A DNA stretch of 64,000 nucleotides, taken from assembly GCF_003259335.1 (NCBI RefSeq), contig NZ_QLLL01000001.1, positions 310,001 to 374,000 on the forward strand. The letters are read 5' to 3'. Source of the DNA: Chitinophaga skermanii. Lineage in GTDB: Bacteria; Bacteroidota; Bacteroidia; Chitinophagales; Chitinophagaceae. A program made the translations under genes and the position numbers. Every line of letters begins with the position of its first letter. The stretch's first letter is position 1. A model generated the notes under the pieces. That model was not told the origin of the DNA. It ran no database searches and saw only the letters and a list, made by a program, of their open reading frames with translations. Below are positions 1-9,356 of this stretch, in pieces.

Positions 1-568
1 CCCAGGATAGTTGTTCGGGGCGGCGACCGTAGTAGCGCCAAGCTGCTGCTTCTAAGCCTACCACGTTACCACCGAAGGGCGCGTTGCTGGCGTATAAGGC
101 GAGGATGGTGTTTTTTGAATAGCGGAATTCTAAACGGGTAGCCATCACCATTTCAATACACTTCTGCCACAAAGTACGCGGCTGGTCGCGGTACAAACGA
201 ATAACTTGCATGGTAATGGTACTGCCACCACTCACTACTTTCTTCCCACTAATATTCTGCTTTAAAGCACGCGACATAGCTACCGGGTCTACGCCCCAAT
301 GGTACCTAAAACGTTTGTCTTCATACGCTAAAATACATGCCTCAAACTTCTCCGGTACTTTCTTAATGGCTGGGAAGCGCCATTGTCCGTCGTTTGCAAT
401 GGTTGCGGATAATAAGTTGCCGTTGCTGTCTTCAATCACATAGGAGGTTGGCGTGTTGAATAGTTTTTTCGGTAGAATGAAATAGTATCCAATAAGCAGT
501 ATGCCTACTACAATCAATAATTTCTTTCTTCTTACTACCCAATGTTTAAAGCGTTCCCAAATTTTCAT
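1..568 (-). CDS. pbpC: Penicillin-binding protein 1C, N-terminal part (cut by window edge)
   Basis: The reverse strand from the ATG at 568 reads open to the window edge, giving 189 residues. A short cytoplasmic stretch rich in Lys and Arg is followed by one membrane segment (about residues 19-32), then the glycosyltransferase-51 core. Visible motifs are the ILAYEDKRFRYHWGVDP region, with the catalytic Glu of the EDKRF motif, and GGSTITMQ. The family polymerises glycan strands from lipid II at the outer face of the inner membrane. The 1C call rests on the sequence style and on the upstream alpha-2-macroglobulin gene, a pairing known in many bacteria. The transpeptidase domain lies outside the window, so its presence cannot be checked. 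Confidence 0.85.
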   Translation of the reverse strand, partial: MKIWERFKHWVVRRKKLLIVVGILLIGYYFILPKKLFNTPTSYVIEDSNGNLLSATIANDGQWRFPAIKKVPEKFEACILAYEDKRFRYHWGVDPVAMSRALKQNISGKKVVSGGSTITMQVIRLYRDQPRTLWQKCIEMVMATRLEFRYSKNTILALYASNAPFGGNVVGLEAAAWRYYGRRPEQLSW

Positions 569-585
569 ACTTCTATATATAGCAA

Positions 586-642
586 CATGCCATTTCTTAT
601 TGCAGGTAAATTAACACCTTTATCGCAATAAGAAATGGCATG
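586..642. repeat. 18-bp perfect inverted repeat between the macroglobulin and pbpC genes
   Basis: The left arm at 586-603 and right arm at 625-642 are perfect complements over 18 bp, around a 21-nt loop that can itself close a 4-bp stem (AGGT/ACCT). The element fills most of the 100-bp spacer between the stop of the macroglobulin gene and the ATG of pbpC, both read leftwards. In the direction of transcription there is no U-run directly after the stem, so it is not a classic intrinsic terminator. It could be an RNA processing or stability hairpin that sets the ratio of the two proteins. Confidence 0.6.
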
Positions 643-668
643 CGCATTTCTTTAAAAAAACGATTTTA

Positions 669-3600
669 TTATTTCACTACTTCTACCCATTTACCAGGCA
701 CATAGGCGTGAATGGTATTGTCGTACATGGCTTCAACTGCTGTTGCCGGTAAATAGTATTTACCCAAATACGCAGCATTTAACAATACCTGGTAAGTAAC
801 CGTTTTGTTCTCTTCCAAGTTGAAGTAAGTGTACACCCTATCATCACGAATGTCACGGTAAGTATATGGCGATGTATGTACAGCACTATCATTACCCATT
901 AACCTGGTGTTAATAATTTCCCAACCCGATGGGAACACTTGCGTTAAAGCCATTTGCTCGTAATAACCGCGGCGGCCCGGGTTGCGGATAGTTACAGTGG
1001 CTACAAAGTCTTCACCTTGACGTAACATGGCCGGATCTACAGCACGACCGCTACGGGCGTTGTATTGAATATCCATACTTAATACATCCGGGTTATTCTC
1101 TGCATAAGGATTTGTACCTGCAGCAGGTTGACCTTGTAAGATCAATCTTACATACAACACGTTGGTGCCTTTATTTTGAATACTCACATTACCGCCGTTT
1201 GCACCGTTGATGGTTACCGGGATTTGCGTTACATACGCATCGCTATTCACAGTAGCACTTGTGCCGTTGGCATTGTAAGAGAAATTCACTTTACTACCAT
1301 TCTTATTATCACCACAATAACGACCAATCGCTATCAATGAGTAAGCCGTTGTTTGCGTACTGTACCAAGTATCTTGCGATAACTCGGCCGCTACTTGGCG
1401 CAATAAAGTAAGGGCAGCAGTACGTTGACCTAAAATCGTTAAGCTTTCCAAGATAATGGCCCTATCGCGTAAATCGCTACCATAGGTATAACCCAATTGT
1501 GTATAAGGTTTCACATCTGTTGGTAAACCTTTCACAAGTGCATTGGCTACTTCGGCCTGCCCAGCTAATTTATAAGCCGCTGCCAATTGCCATTTCGCCG
1601 TGTTTGAAAGGTATTTGAATTCTTTCAAACGGTTCATCGCACCCATTTCAGGTGTTTTACCTAATGCTAACAAGTACAAGCGGTAAGCTTGTGTAAGATC
1701 GCCACCGTAGAAGTTATTGGTACTAGGCGCCCATGTTACAGCTTTATTACGTTGGTATTTACGCCATTGTTCTAAGAAGCCACTTGGTAAAGTGTAGCCT
1801 TTTGCTTGGGCTTCTAACATGAAATGACCGGCGTAGTTGGTGCCCCATTCGTCGCCGTGACCAATACCTGGCCAGTATGATAATCCGCCGTCAGTTGTTT
1901 GGAAACCTTTCAAACGGTTGATACCTGCTTTGATATTGAAATCGAGATCTGCTTTTTGTTTGTCGGTCAGGTTCATAAGTGTACCGAGGTACAATTGTGG
2001 GAATACGCCTGATGTGGTTTGTTCCACGCATCCATGTGGATATTGAATCAAGTAATTCAAACGTTTACCCAAGTTCAATGCAGGAATTGTACTTACTTCT
2101 AATACAGCTTTGTTTGTACCACTCATACCTACCGGTGTGAAGGCTGAACTCCAAGCTTTATTACCATCTAAGGTTGCTTCGATTACATTAGTAATAACTG
2201 GGTTCGGGTTACGCACATCTAACTCTATATTTTCTTCTGCTCGTTCGCTACCACTTGTTGCGGTGATTTTAATCTTACCAATACCTACGCTTTCTCTCAC
2301 CTTCACGTCGAAGTACACCAATTGCTCACCCGGTTGCGGGAAGCTAACAGATTTTGTGCGTTCGCCTACTACTTCGAACAAGTTGTTAGGTGCGAGTGTA
2401 ACATTGGCGCTACGGATATTCTTTTCTAAACCGAATACAGTTACTGGTAATTGGATGGTTTCGCCAGGGCCAAGTACGCGTGGTACTGTGGCTAAAATCA
2501 TCAATGGTTTCTTTACCGCCGCTACTTTATCGGCAGAACCGTAAGCCCCATTTTGACCAGCCACTACCATGGCTTTTACGGAGCCAATGTATGGTGGTAA
2601 TTTAAACTGGTGGCTCGCTTTCTGGCCTTTTTTCAAGTAGAAAGGACCCATATATTTTACCACAGGTTTAAACCTATTGGCACGTGCTGCACCTGCATTT
2701 TTATTCAAACCTTCATCACCACCAATACTTAATACGCGTTCTAAATCACTACCCCATGCACCAATCACGTAATCGAACAAGTCCCAAGTTTTAACACCCA
2801 ATGCTTCGCGTGCATAGAAAATGCTGTGGATATCTGGCGTTTTAAAGCGGGTTAAGTCCAACAAGCCTTCATCTACAATCGCTACCGTATACGTCATTTC
2901 CTTGCCTTTCGCTTCTGCTACTTGGATGGTAACATTATCCTCTGGACGAAGTTTTTCTGGCAGGCTTACAACAGGTTGTAAGATGGTATTCGGATCTTCT
3001 ACCAACACAGGAATGGTACCGTACATGCGAATTGGTAAATCGTTTGCTGTTTGAGCGTGAGGCTGTAATAGGCTTACGTTTACGTAGATATTCGGCGCCA
3101 TGTCCTTCGTAATTTTGAAGGAATAGGTCGTTTGACCTTTCTTGGTATTGATCCATTTAGTGCTAAGTACTTTACTACCCGACTCGATACTGATTAAACC
3201 ACGGCCACCTTCGCTACTTGGGATGGTGAGTGTAGCTTCTTCTCCTACCGTGTATTTTTCTTTGTTAGCAGTGAAAACTAGCATAGCAGCTTCGGCTGGG
3301 TTTTCTTTTTGCATCCTTTCGAAGGCATTAGGCCAGTCGATATAAGCCGTGGCTCCGCTTACATGGCCACTTTGTGCATCTTTTACACGTACGAGGTAAC
3401 GGCCCCATTCTGGGTAGTTCACCCGTAAATTATAGGTGCCTTTACCGGCTTGTAAGTAAATGCGTTCGCGGCTTACGAGCTGGTTGTAATTATCTTGGGT
3501 GAAGTTGGTAAGGTCGCTTTCACTTTGGTCCCACCACCAACTCCAACGAATTTTATATACTTCCACTTCCACTTCGCGGCTGCCACTTAATAGGTTGCCG

Positions 3601-6245
3601 TTATCGTCGACGTTAACGATGCTTACAGCATGTGGTTTATCGGTTACCAACATACCTGTTAAGCGTTCACCCATTGGCATTTGAATACCCACGTAGCTGT
3701 TATACACATGGTACGGCATACTTGTGTAATCGATACTGAAATCACCACCAGGTTCGAATACTTTCACTTCGTAATTAGCCTTCAAAATGCCGGGTGCTTT
3801 CTCGCCTACATTCAAATCGGAACGTAAAGCAGTGCTACCCGATTCGCCTAAGCTTCCTTCGAAGATGGTTTTATTCTCTGTTTCGAAATGCGTGGTAGGG
3901 TCGTCGAATGTGTAATTCGGGAATTGTTTAAATCCTGTTCGAGAAGCCGTTAAGGATACATCTACTTTAGCTTTTAAATCTTTCGCAGGCGCCCCGAATA
4001 ACCACATCGCAGATAGAGTACCACTATTGGTGCTGCGTGAAAGGGATGTTTTACCACCGAAATCCAAATTGATTTTAAGCCTATTGGGTTTCACGGTTTC
4101 GATGCGGATGTTCTTGGTGAATGTAGCACCGCCCACTTTTACTTTGGCCAACCAGCTACCTGTAGGCGCATCGGCATCGGTGAAAGTGTTGAAGTTATAG
4201 AACCCATTTAGCGAAACGTGCTGGTTAATACGTTTGTATAACTGGCCTTTCGGGTTATACAATTCCATGGTTACAGGATGGTTGGCTGGTAACTTCTTGT
4301 CTTTATCTTCGAGTACGAAGGTTAAGTACAACGAGTCGCCAGGGCGCCATACGCCTCTTTCCCCGTATAAGAAACCTTTCATCCCGCTTTGGATTTCTTC
4401 ACCTTTCAAGTCGAAACGACTGAGGGGTAAAGAGCTTCCATCATCTAGTTTCAAGTAGCCTCTTTCATCGCCTTTTTTGGCAATAAGTAAGTACGGTGTA
4501 CGTTTTAATTCGAACGTAGCAAAGCCATCGCCATCGCTTTTACCTTTGTGCACCACTTGGTTTTGATAGTCGAGTAATTCTACATCAACACCCGATAACG
4601 GTTTCGCATCGCGGATATCCGTTACTGCAACCACCATGCTTTTATCGTTGCCGCGCTTAGCAATTAAACCAAGGTTGGAGGAAATGATATTACGACTTGC
4701 CCATTTATCGGCATTGTAGTATGAGTTATGACAAGGGTTTTCGCGTTGATTCCAGTTGTAACCAAATGGATAATAATTATCGTACGCGCTCCAGAACTCA
4801 TCATCTTCATCTATTTTATCGCCGTAGGAGCCGTAATCGTAACTTTCGTCTTCATCATCTTCACCCTCAGCATTGTTATTCGAAGTTTGTGTATTACAAG
4901 CCAGCGTAGCATATTCTTTTCTGAAACCGATCGTTACTCTATAGATCGCACCGGGCTCGCTTTTCAGTAACTTCTCTAAGTCGAGGTTAAAGCGATTTTT
5001 GTGGTGAAGGTTGATAGATTTGTCTTGGTCTAAACGCACGGTTTTACGCATCACCGGGGCTGCTACACGACGTAGTTCCTGGTTACCGTTTAAGTCGTTG
5101 CGTTGTAAATATTGCGGGATATTGTTTTCGTAGATTTTGATAATCGTTACATCTACTGCGTTTAAGTTTACCGCATCGAAAGGCATAACTAGCTTTTCGG
5201 ATTGAGGTAGAATAACACCTTTGCCTGGGATACTTACGCTAGGCAAGCGATTCTCGAAAGTAACGTTCCCCGCGAAGCTATTATTCAAACGTTTATCGTT
5301 CAAGTTCAAAATACCTTCTGTAACACTTACACTATAGTTGCCATCTAATTTTGATGGTGCGAATACACGCACTTTACTGCCTTCGATGGTGTAACGTAAA
5401 TCGCCCAAGCCACTCATACCGATTAAACCTTCTAGGTTTTGAGAAGGACTTAAAGGATCGCTGAATAACACAAGCAAGCAAGGATCGGGCTCATATTGTG
5501 CACGAATATCGAGTACTTTGAAATCGCCGATAGCTGGGATTTCGAGCGTTTGAGAACCTTCTTTCTTGCTATTGATCGGTGTGCCGGTATAGTTGAGAAC
5601 GAGGTTGCTTTTTACGCTGCTGCGAGGAATATTATTGATCGTGTATTTGTGTTCGCGGTTGGCTTCATTGTGTTGCCAAGTAATTGGCAACTTCTTACCA
5701 TTGCCTTCCGCTGTTAAAACTTTTTCAATAGCAGTAGGATCTTCAATATCGGCCGTGTATATCACACCTTGCAACGTCATCTTATCCAAAGAAGTACCAC
5801 CGGCCGCTTCCAGCCCGTATTCTTCCATCGAAAAAGCCGGTTTAATAACTTGGAAGTCGAAGTCGAATGATTTCATGTCGCCCGGTACTTCCATTACTTT
5901 ACCAAGCTTAAAGGTAGCACTGTAGGCTTTGCCGGGTTGGAGATTTTCTTCGGGGCGGAACTCGATGGTGGTGGCATCAACCCAATAAGCCTTTCCTTTA
6001 ATGGAAGGCGAGAAGTCAAATACATTATCCGTCACCGGTTCGTTCACGGTGTGGGTAACATTTACGTCGCCCGATAACTGTACACGGATGGCGCTTTGCT
6101 TAGAGATAACGCCTGTAGTATAGGCTTCGATATACTTTGCAAAGGCCGGGTTGATTGCTTTCTTCGTTTGCTTACATGCTGTAATGCATGCAATAGCCAA
6201 ACATACCATGAATGCGAATACAAGGTAACGCTTGTTAGGGTGCAT
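669..6245 (-). CDS. Bacterial alpha-2-macroglobulin-like lipoprotein with thioester motif
   Basis: The 1858-residue protein begins with a lipoprotein signal peptide ending in the lipobox ITAC, which makes Cys24 the probable lipidated residue. The body is the MG/A2M beta-domain architecture. The thioester motif YPHGCVEQ is intact, with Cys1406 and Gln1409, and is followed by an alpha-toroid region (about residues 1420-1700). Bacterial A2Ms of the YfhM type trap proteases in the periplasm and are thought to guard the envelope together with PBP1C, whose gene lies directly downstream. An Asp/Glu/Tyr-rich insertion sits around residues 455-500 and looks lineage-specific. Its own promoter is visible in the upstream spacer. 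Family assignment is firm; the protease-trapping role is known for the family only. Confidence 0.93.
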   Translation of the reverse strand: MHPNKRYLVFAFMVCLAIACITACKQTKKAINPAFAKYIEAYTTGVISKQSAIRVQLSGDVNVTHTVNEPVTDNVFDFSPSIKGKAYWVDATTIEFRPEENLQPGKAYSATFKLGKVMEVPGDMKSFDFDFQVIKPAFSMEEYGLEAAGGTSLDKMTLQGVIYTADIEDPTAIEKVLTAEGNGKKLPITWQHNEANREHKYTINNIPRSSVKSNLVLNYTGTPINSKKEGSQTLEIPAIGDFKVLDIRAQYEPDPCLLVLFSDPLSPSQNLEGLIGMSGLGDLRYTIEGSKVRVFAPSKLDGNYSVSVTEGILNLNDKRLNNSFAGNVTFENRLPSVSIPGKGVILPQSEKLVMPFDAVNLNAVDVTIIKIYENNIPQYLQRNDLNGNQELRRVAAPVMRKTVRLDQDKSINLHHKNRFNLDLEKLLKSEPGAIYRVTIGFRKEYATLACNTQTSNNNAEGEDDEDESYDYGSYGDKIDEDDEFWSAYDNYYPFGYNWNQRENPCHNSYYNADKWASRNIISSNLGLIAKRGNDKSMVVAVTDIRDAKPLSGVDVELLDYQNQVVHKGKSDGDGFATFELKRTPYLLIAKKGDERGYLKLDDGSSLPLSRFDLKGEEIQSGMKGFLYGERGVWRPGDSLYLTFVLEDKDKKLPANHPVTMELYNPKGQLYKRINQHVSLNGFYNFNTFTDADAPTGSWLAKVKVGGATFTKNIRIETVKPNRLKINLDFGGKTSLSRSTNSGTLSAMWLFGAPAKDLKAKVDVSLTASRTGFKQFPNYTFDDPTTHFETENKTIFEGSLGESGSTALRSDLNVGEKAPGILKANYEVKVFEPGGDFSIDYTSMPYHVYNSYVGIQMPMGERLTGMLVTDKPHAVSIVNVDDNGNLLSGSREVEVEVYKIRWSWWWDQSESDLTNFTQDNYNQLVSRERIYLQAGKGTYNLRVNYPEWGRYLVRVKDAQSGHVSGATAYIDWPNAFERMQKENPAEAAMLVFTANKEKYTVGEEATLTIPSSEGGRGLISIESGSKVLSTKWINTKKGQTTYSFKITKDMAPNIYVNVSLLQPHAQTANDLPIRMYGTIPVLVEDPNTILQPVVSLPEKLRPEDNVTIQVAEAKGKEMTYTVAIVDEGLLDLTRFKTPDIHSIFYAREALGVKTWDLFDYVIGAWGSDLERVLSIGGDEGLNKNAGAARANRFKPVVKYMGPFYLKKGQKASHQFKLPPYIGSVKAMVVAGQNGAYGSADKVAAVKKPLMILATVPRVLGPGETIQLPVTVFGLEKNIRSANVTLAPNNLFEVVGERTKSVSFPQPGEQLVYFDVKVRESVGIGKIKITATSGSERAEENIELDVRNPNPVITNVIEATLDGNKAWSSAFTPVGMSGTNKAVLEVSTIPALNLGKRLNYLIQYPHGCVEQTTSGVFPQLYLGTLMNLTDKQKADLDFNIKAGINRLKGFQTTDGGLSYWPGIGHGDEWGTNYAGHFMLEAQAKGYTLPSGFLEQWRKYQRNKAVTWAPSTNNFYGGDLTQAYRLYLLALGKTPEMGAMNRLKEFKYLSNTAKWQLAAAYKLAGQAEVANALVKGLPTDVKPYTQLGYTYGSDLRDRAIILESLTILGQRTAALTLLRQVAAELSQDTWYSTQTTAYSLIAIGRYCGDNKNGSKVNFSYNANGTSATVNSDAYVTQIPVTINGANGGNVSIQNKGTNVLYVRLILQGQPAAGTNPYAENNPDVLSMDIQYNARSGRAVDPAMLRQGEDFVATVTIRNPGRRGYYEQMALTQVFPSGWEIINTRLMGNDSAVHTSPYTYRDIRDDRVYTYFNLEENKTVTYQVLLNAAYLGKYYLPATAVEAMYDNTIHAYVPGKWVEVVK

Positions 6246-6283
6246 GGGACTAATTTTAGATACTAAGGAGTAACGATATTATT

Positions 6284-6313
6284 TAAAGTTATTGATAATC
6301 ATCGAATGAACAA
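6284..6313 (-). promoter_or_regulatory. Bacteroidota-type promoter of the macroglobulin gene
   Basis: Read on the minus strand, TTG (6313-6311) is followed after 19 nt by TAACTTTA (6291-6284), close to the Bacteroidota TTG-N19/20-TAnnTTTG pattern. The box lies about 38 nt upstream of the macroglobulin ATG, in the 72-bp spacer after the ABC gene. Confidence 0.5.
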
Positions 6314-6317
6314 AAAG

Positions 6318-7817
6318 TTAGGACTCTTTCCGTTTGAGTTGCAACACTTTATCAACGGCATTGGGAATCTCTTCACTGTAGTGTGTAACGAATATTAAAG
6401 TCATAGGAAGATGTGCGCATAGCATATCAATCACTTGCTTAAAATGCTCTTTTTGTTGATGATCTAAGCCTTGGCAAGGTTCATCGAAAATAAGCAATGG
6501 CGGTTGTTTCACCAATGCGCGAGCCAATAAGGTTAAGCGCTGAATACTACCCGGTACATTCTTAAACAATTGATCGGCGTAAGTATGAATACCTAGTAAA
6601 AGCATCCAGTCGAGTGCTGTATCTAATTGCGCCGGTTGGATATTGTTCCTTACACCAATGGTATCATAAAACCCGGAGGCTACTACGGCTGCGCATTTTG
6701 CTTGCCCGCTGAAATACTGGTGTAATTCTGGCGATACGAAACCAATGTTGCGTTTAATATCCCAAATACTTTCACCTGTACCACGTTTGCGATCGAATAA
6801 AACGATGTTATTGGCGTAGGCTTGTGGATTGTCGCCATTGATTAAGCTGAGCAAAGTGGATTTTCCTGCGCCATTAGGACCCAGTAGCGCCCATTTTTCG
6901 TTTGGTAAGATCGTCCAGTTAATATCGTCTAAAATAACATTAGAGCCGTATTGTACATGCACGTTTTCCATGTGTACAATTTGCTGAAAGTTATATGTAG
7001 GTGCTTGTGTAATCAATTTTTGGAGCACATTTTCTTCTGCACTTGTTAAGGTAAGTGTTTTGTGCTCGGTTTCATGGGCGAATGCATATATGTAAGCATC
7101 GCGTGTATATTCGCCGCTTACCGTTGCATTTTCTAAAGTGAGTACGTGCGTAATGCTTGGGGGAATTTCGCCGGGCGTGGTGGTAACAATTACGGTCGTA
7201 CCTGCGGCTACTACGTGATCGATAATATTATGCAGGTGTTGACGAGCTTGTACATCGAGGCCAATGAAGGGATTGTCGAGTAATAGCAAAGCTGGGTTTT
7301 TCAACAGCGCCTTGGCAATTAAAGTTCTACGGGTTTCGCCGTTCGATAATTTTATCACTGCCTTTTTTAGCAAAGGCGTAACGTTCAAAGGTGCGATGAG
7401 TGCTTGCAACGTTGGGTTATCGGCGGCTCCTGGTGATTGGTCGTACAAGTATTCCGATACCGTTAGAGCATCTTCTGAATCGGAACTATTGAAACGTTGT
7501 TGATAGTAGAAATCAACTACATTAGAACGATTCTTAAAGTCGTGGTGATGGCCTACTTGGGCGATTAAATCGCGGTACGTAAAGTAAGGATCGGTAACGG
7601 TATGTGTTTGTTTATAATCGTTGTAATAGTGATGGTCGATATGACCATTAATCACGTTGTATTTCCCTGCGATGGTGTTCAGCAAAGTAGTTTTTCCTGC
7701 ACCGCTGGGTCCAACGATGGCCCATTGTTGACCTTTTTCAATATTCCAGCTGAGGTTTTCGAACAGGGTTTTATCCAGGTAACGAACAGTGATGTGGTGT
7801 AATGAAAGAAATGGCAC
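6318..7817 (-). CDS. Duplicated ABC ATPase, ModF-like
   Basis: This 499-residue protein is two ABC nucleotide-binding domains in one chain, without membrane segments. Walker A motifs are GPSGAGKTT (residues 36-44) and GPNGAGKST (313-321). Walker B motifs are LLLLDNPF and LLIFDEPCQGLD. The first signature motif is LSNGE, while the second is degenerate (GSIQR). Length and layout fit the ModF/PhrA type, soluble tandem ATPases sometimes found near molybdate genes. No molybdate transport or binding gene is present here, so the substrate is unknown. The start is GTG, because no ATG precedes it before an in-frame stop. It lies between the desaturase and macroglobulin genes on the same strand. Confidence 0.85.
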   Translation of the reverse strand: MPFLSLHHITVRYLDKTLFENLSWNIEKGQQWAIVGPSGAGKTTLLNTIAGKYNVINGHIDHHYYNDYKQTHTVTDPYFTYRDLIAQVGHHHDFKNRSNVVDFYYQQRFNSSDSEDALTVSEYLYDQSPGAADNPTLQALIAPLNVTPLLKKAVIKLSNGETRRTLIAKALLKNPALLLLDNPFIGLDVQARQHLHNIIDHVVAAGTTVIVTTTPGEIPPSITHVLTLENATVSGEYTRDAYIYAFAHETEHKTLTLTSAEENVLQKLITQAPTYNFQQIVHMENVHVQYGSNVILDDINWTILPNEKWALLGPNGAGKSTLLSLINGDNPQAYANNIVLFDRKRGTGESIWDIKRNIGFVSPELHQYFSGQAKCAAVVASGFYDTIGVRNNIQPAQLDTALDWMLLLGIHTYADQLFKNVPGSIQRLTLLARALVKQPPLLIFDEPCQGLDHQQKEHFKQVIDMLCAHLPMTLIFVTHYSEEIPNAVDKVLQLKRKES

Positions 7818-7890
7818 GGTTAATTAGTTTAACGTAATGTTGAGTTAATCGCACTAAAATACGTTTTAACTTGTATTTACGCTAATAAAA

Positions 7891-8964
7891 TTAAGCTGCA
7901 GCAGCTTGCATTGCCGCTTCCGGGATGCGTTGTGTGCGCGATTTTAGGAAGATAATTACCTCTTCATCATTCGCAAAACGATTACCGGTATCAACGAAAT
8001 GCTTTGCTAGTAGGTCGTACCGCTTAGTCATTAAGTAAGCGAATACATGTAAGAAGTGAATATTCGCGAAAATAATAGCATCGTTGGAGTGGTATTCATG
8101 TATAGTTTTCAAGAAGTAGGTAGGATGTTCCGTCCAGTGCATATTAGGCTTAATGTGGTGTGAGATGTGATACCCATCATTCCAGCATTTATGGTTATAC
8201 TTTGTATTAATACAAGTAATGCTGTTACGGTATTCATTCCCAGGGTCTTCTGCGTCGATAAAGGCATGTTGTGCAAAATTGCCTACCATCATAATTATCC
8301 TAGATATCACAAAGGGCAAAATGAATACTACGAAGGTGGCCCAGAAATTAACAAAACTGAGTCCTATGCACATGAAGATGAATATTAATTCTCCGCGTAC
8401 GGAACGGATTAACAGCTTCTTGCGGTTTTTTCTCACGAAGTAACGCGCTAAGTTGTACACACCTGTAAAAAAGAAAAGACCAAGATATACCCCGAAGCTT
8501 TTAATGGAATCGCGTTGATAGCCCATGGTAGAGCTTTCGTCGTCGGGTAAATTATTTTCCGGGTGATGCATGCCAATATGGTGACTATAGTAGGTTTCAG
8601 GCGTTTGTCCAAATAGTGGGCCTAATACCCATGGGAGGTAGTGGTTAAGTATTTGGAAATCTTTCTTGAAGAATGTGCGGTGACTGGTGCAATGAAGCAT
8701 GAGGCCGAAGGGGCCTTTGAAAATGAAATTATTGAGCACCAAGTATAGCGCGGCGGCTGTACCCCAAGCCCAATTGGGTATCCATGGCACATACAGCAGA
8801 ATGGCCAACACTGGTAAAGTGAGTGATATCTTGAGTGTAAGATATACAAACGGAAGATCTCTAGGGTCGCGAATAAATTGCAACAAGAAGCGATCGAGGC
8901 GCGTGGGTGCAAGATTTGGCGTGTACGTTGGATCGGTGATGGAAATAGTACTGAATTGTTTCAT
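7891..8964 (-). CDS. Membrane fatty acid desaturase
   Basis: The 357-residue integral membrane protein carries the three histidine clusters of di-iron desaturases: HCTSH (91-95), HIGMHH (129-134) and HISHH (266-270). A further His at 233 (AQHAF) may serve as an extra ligand. Hydrophobic segments at roughly 40-60, 66-82, 155-172 and 193-228 fit the usual four-helix topology. The family uses O2 and reduced electron carriers to introduce double bonds or hydroxyl groups into lipid acyl chains. The exact substrate and regiochemistry cannot be read from the sequence. It probably starts its own transcript, since a TATGTTTG box lies about 45 nt upstream of the ATG on the minus strand. Confidence 0.9.
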   Translation of the reverse strand: MKQFSTISITDPTYTPNLAPTRLDRFLLQFIRDPRDLPFVYLTLKISLTLPVLAILLYVPWIPNWAWGTAAALYLVLNNFIFKGPFGLMLHCTSHRTFFKKDFQILNHYLPWVLGPLFGQTPETYYSHHIGMHHPENNLPDDESSTMGYQRDSIKSFGVYLGLFFFTGVYNLARYFVRKNRKKLLIRSVRGELIFIFMCIGLSFVNFWATFVVFILPFVISRIIMMVGNFAQHAFIDAEDPGNEYRNSITCINTKYNHKCWNDGYHISHHIKPNMHWTEHPTYFLKTIHEYHSNDAIIFANIHFLHVFAYLMTKRYDLLAKHFVDTGNRFANDEEVIIFLKSRTQRIPEAAMQAAAA

Positions 8965-9356
8965 GCGTGTGGGTTGAAAGATTTGGCATAGAAAAGCGTC
9001 AAACTATACAAACATAAAACGCGCAATAAAGTTGCGTATTGTGGAAGAAAGGTGGGTGATTATGAAAAGAAGTGTGTGTAGTAATGATTTGCGGCGTATA
9101 AAAGTTATGTTAAAAAACGTTACCAGGTCGATATTGGGGCAGATTGGGTAATATTCGTACAATATTGGCGGGAAAATAATTATAAATTTGCCCTGCCGTG
9201 TAACCCTGGAACGTGGATGTTAGAGCAACCAACATTCTAATTTATTTACCTACTACAAGCACTGTTGCTAAATAGCTTGTGGTCATAGTATTTACCTTCT
9301 GTATGTAGTATTGGCATCAACCATCTTTCGGCGGGTAAAACAAGAAATGTTTAAAA
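8965..9356. other. Divergent intergenic region, desaturase / LacI regulator
   Basis: This 392-bp region separates two divergently read genes and contains no credible ORF. On the minus strand TATGTTTG (9016-9009) fits the Bacteroidota -7 box for the desaturase, but no TTG sits at the expected distance. A single half-site matching the LacI operator described below (TTGCTAAAT, 9265-9273) lies about 85 bp before the regulator's ATG and could allow weak autoregulation. A small inverted repeat AATATT-N5-AATATT lies around 9150-9166. Confidence 0.4.

Noticed and set aside
2110..5925. Several plus-strand frames of 60-144 codons within the macroglobulin gene
   Set aside because: They are antisense to a clear 1858-codon gene with lipobox and thioester motif, and lack independent support.
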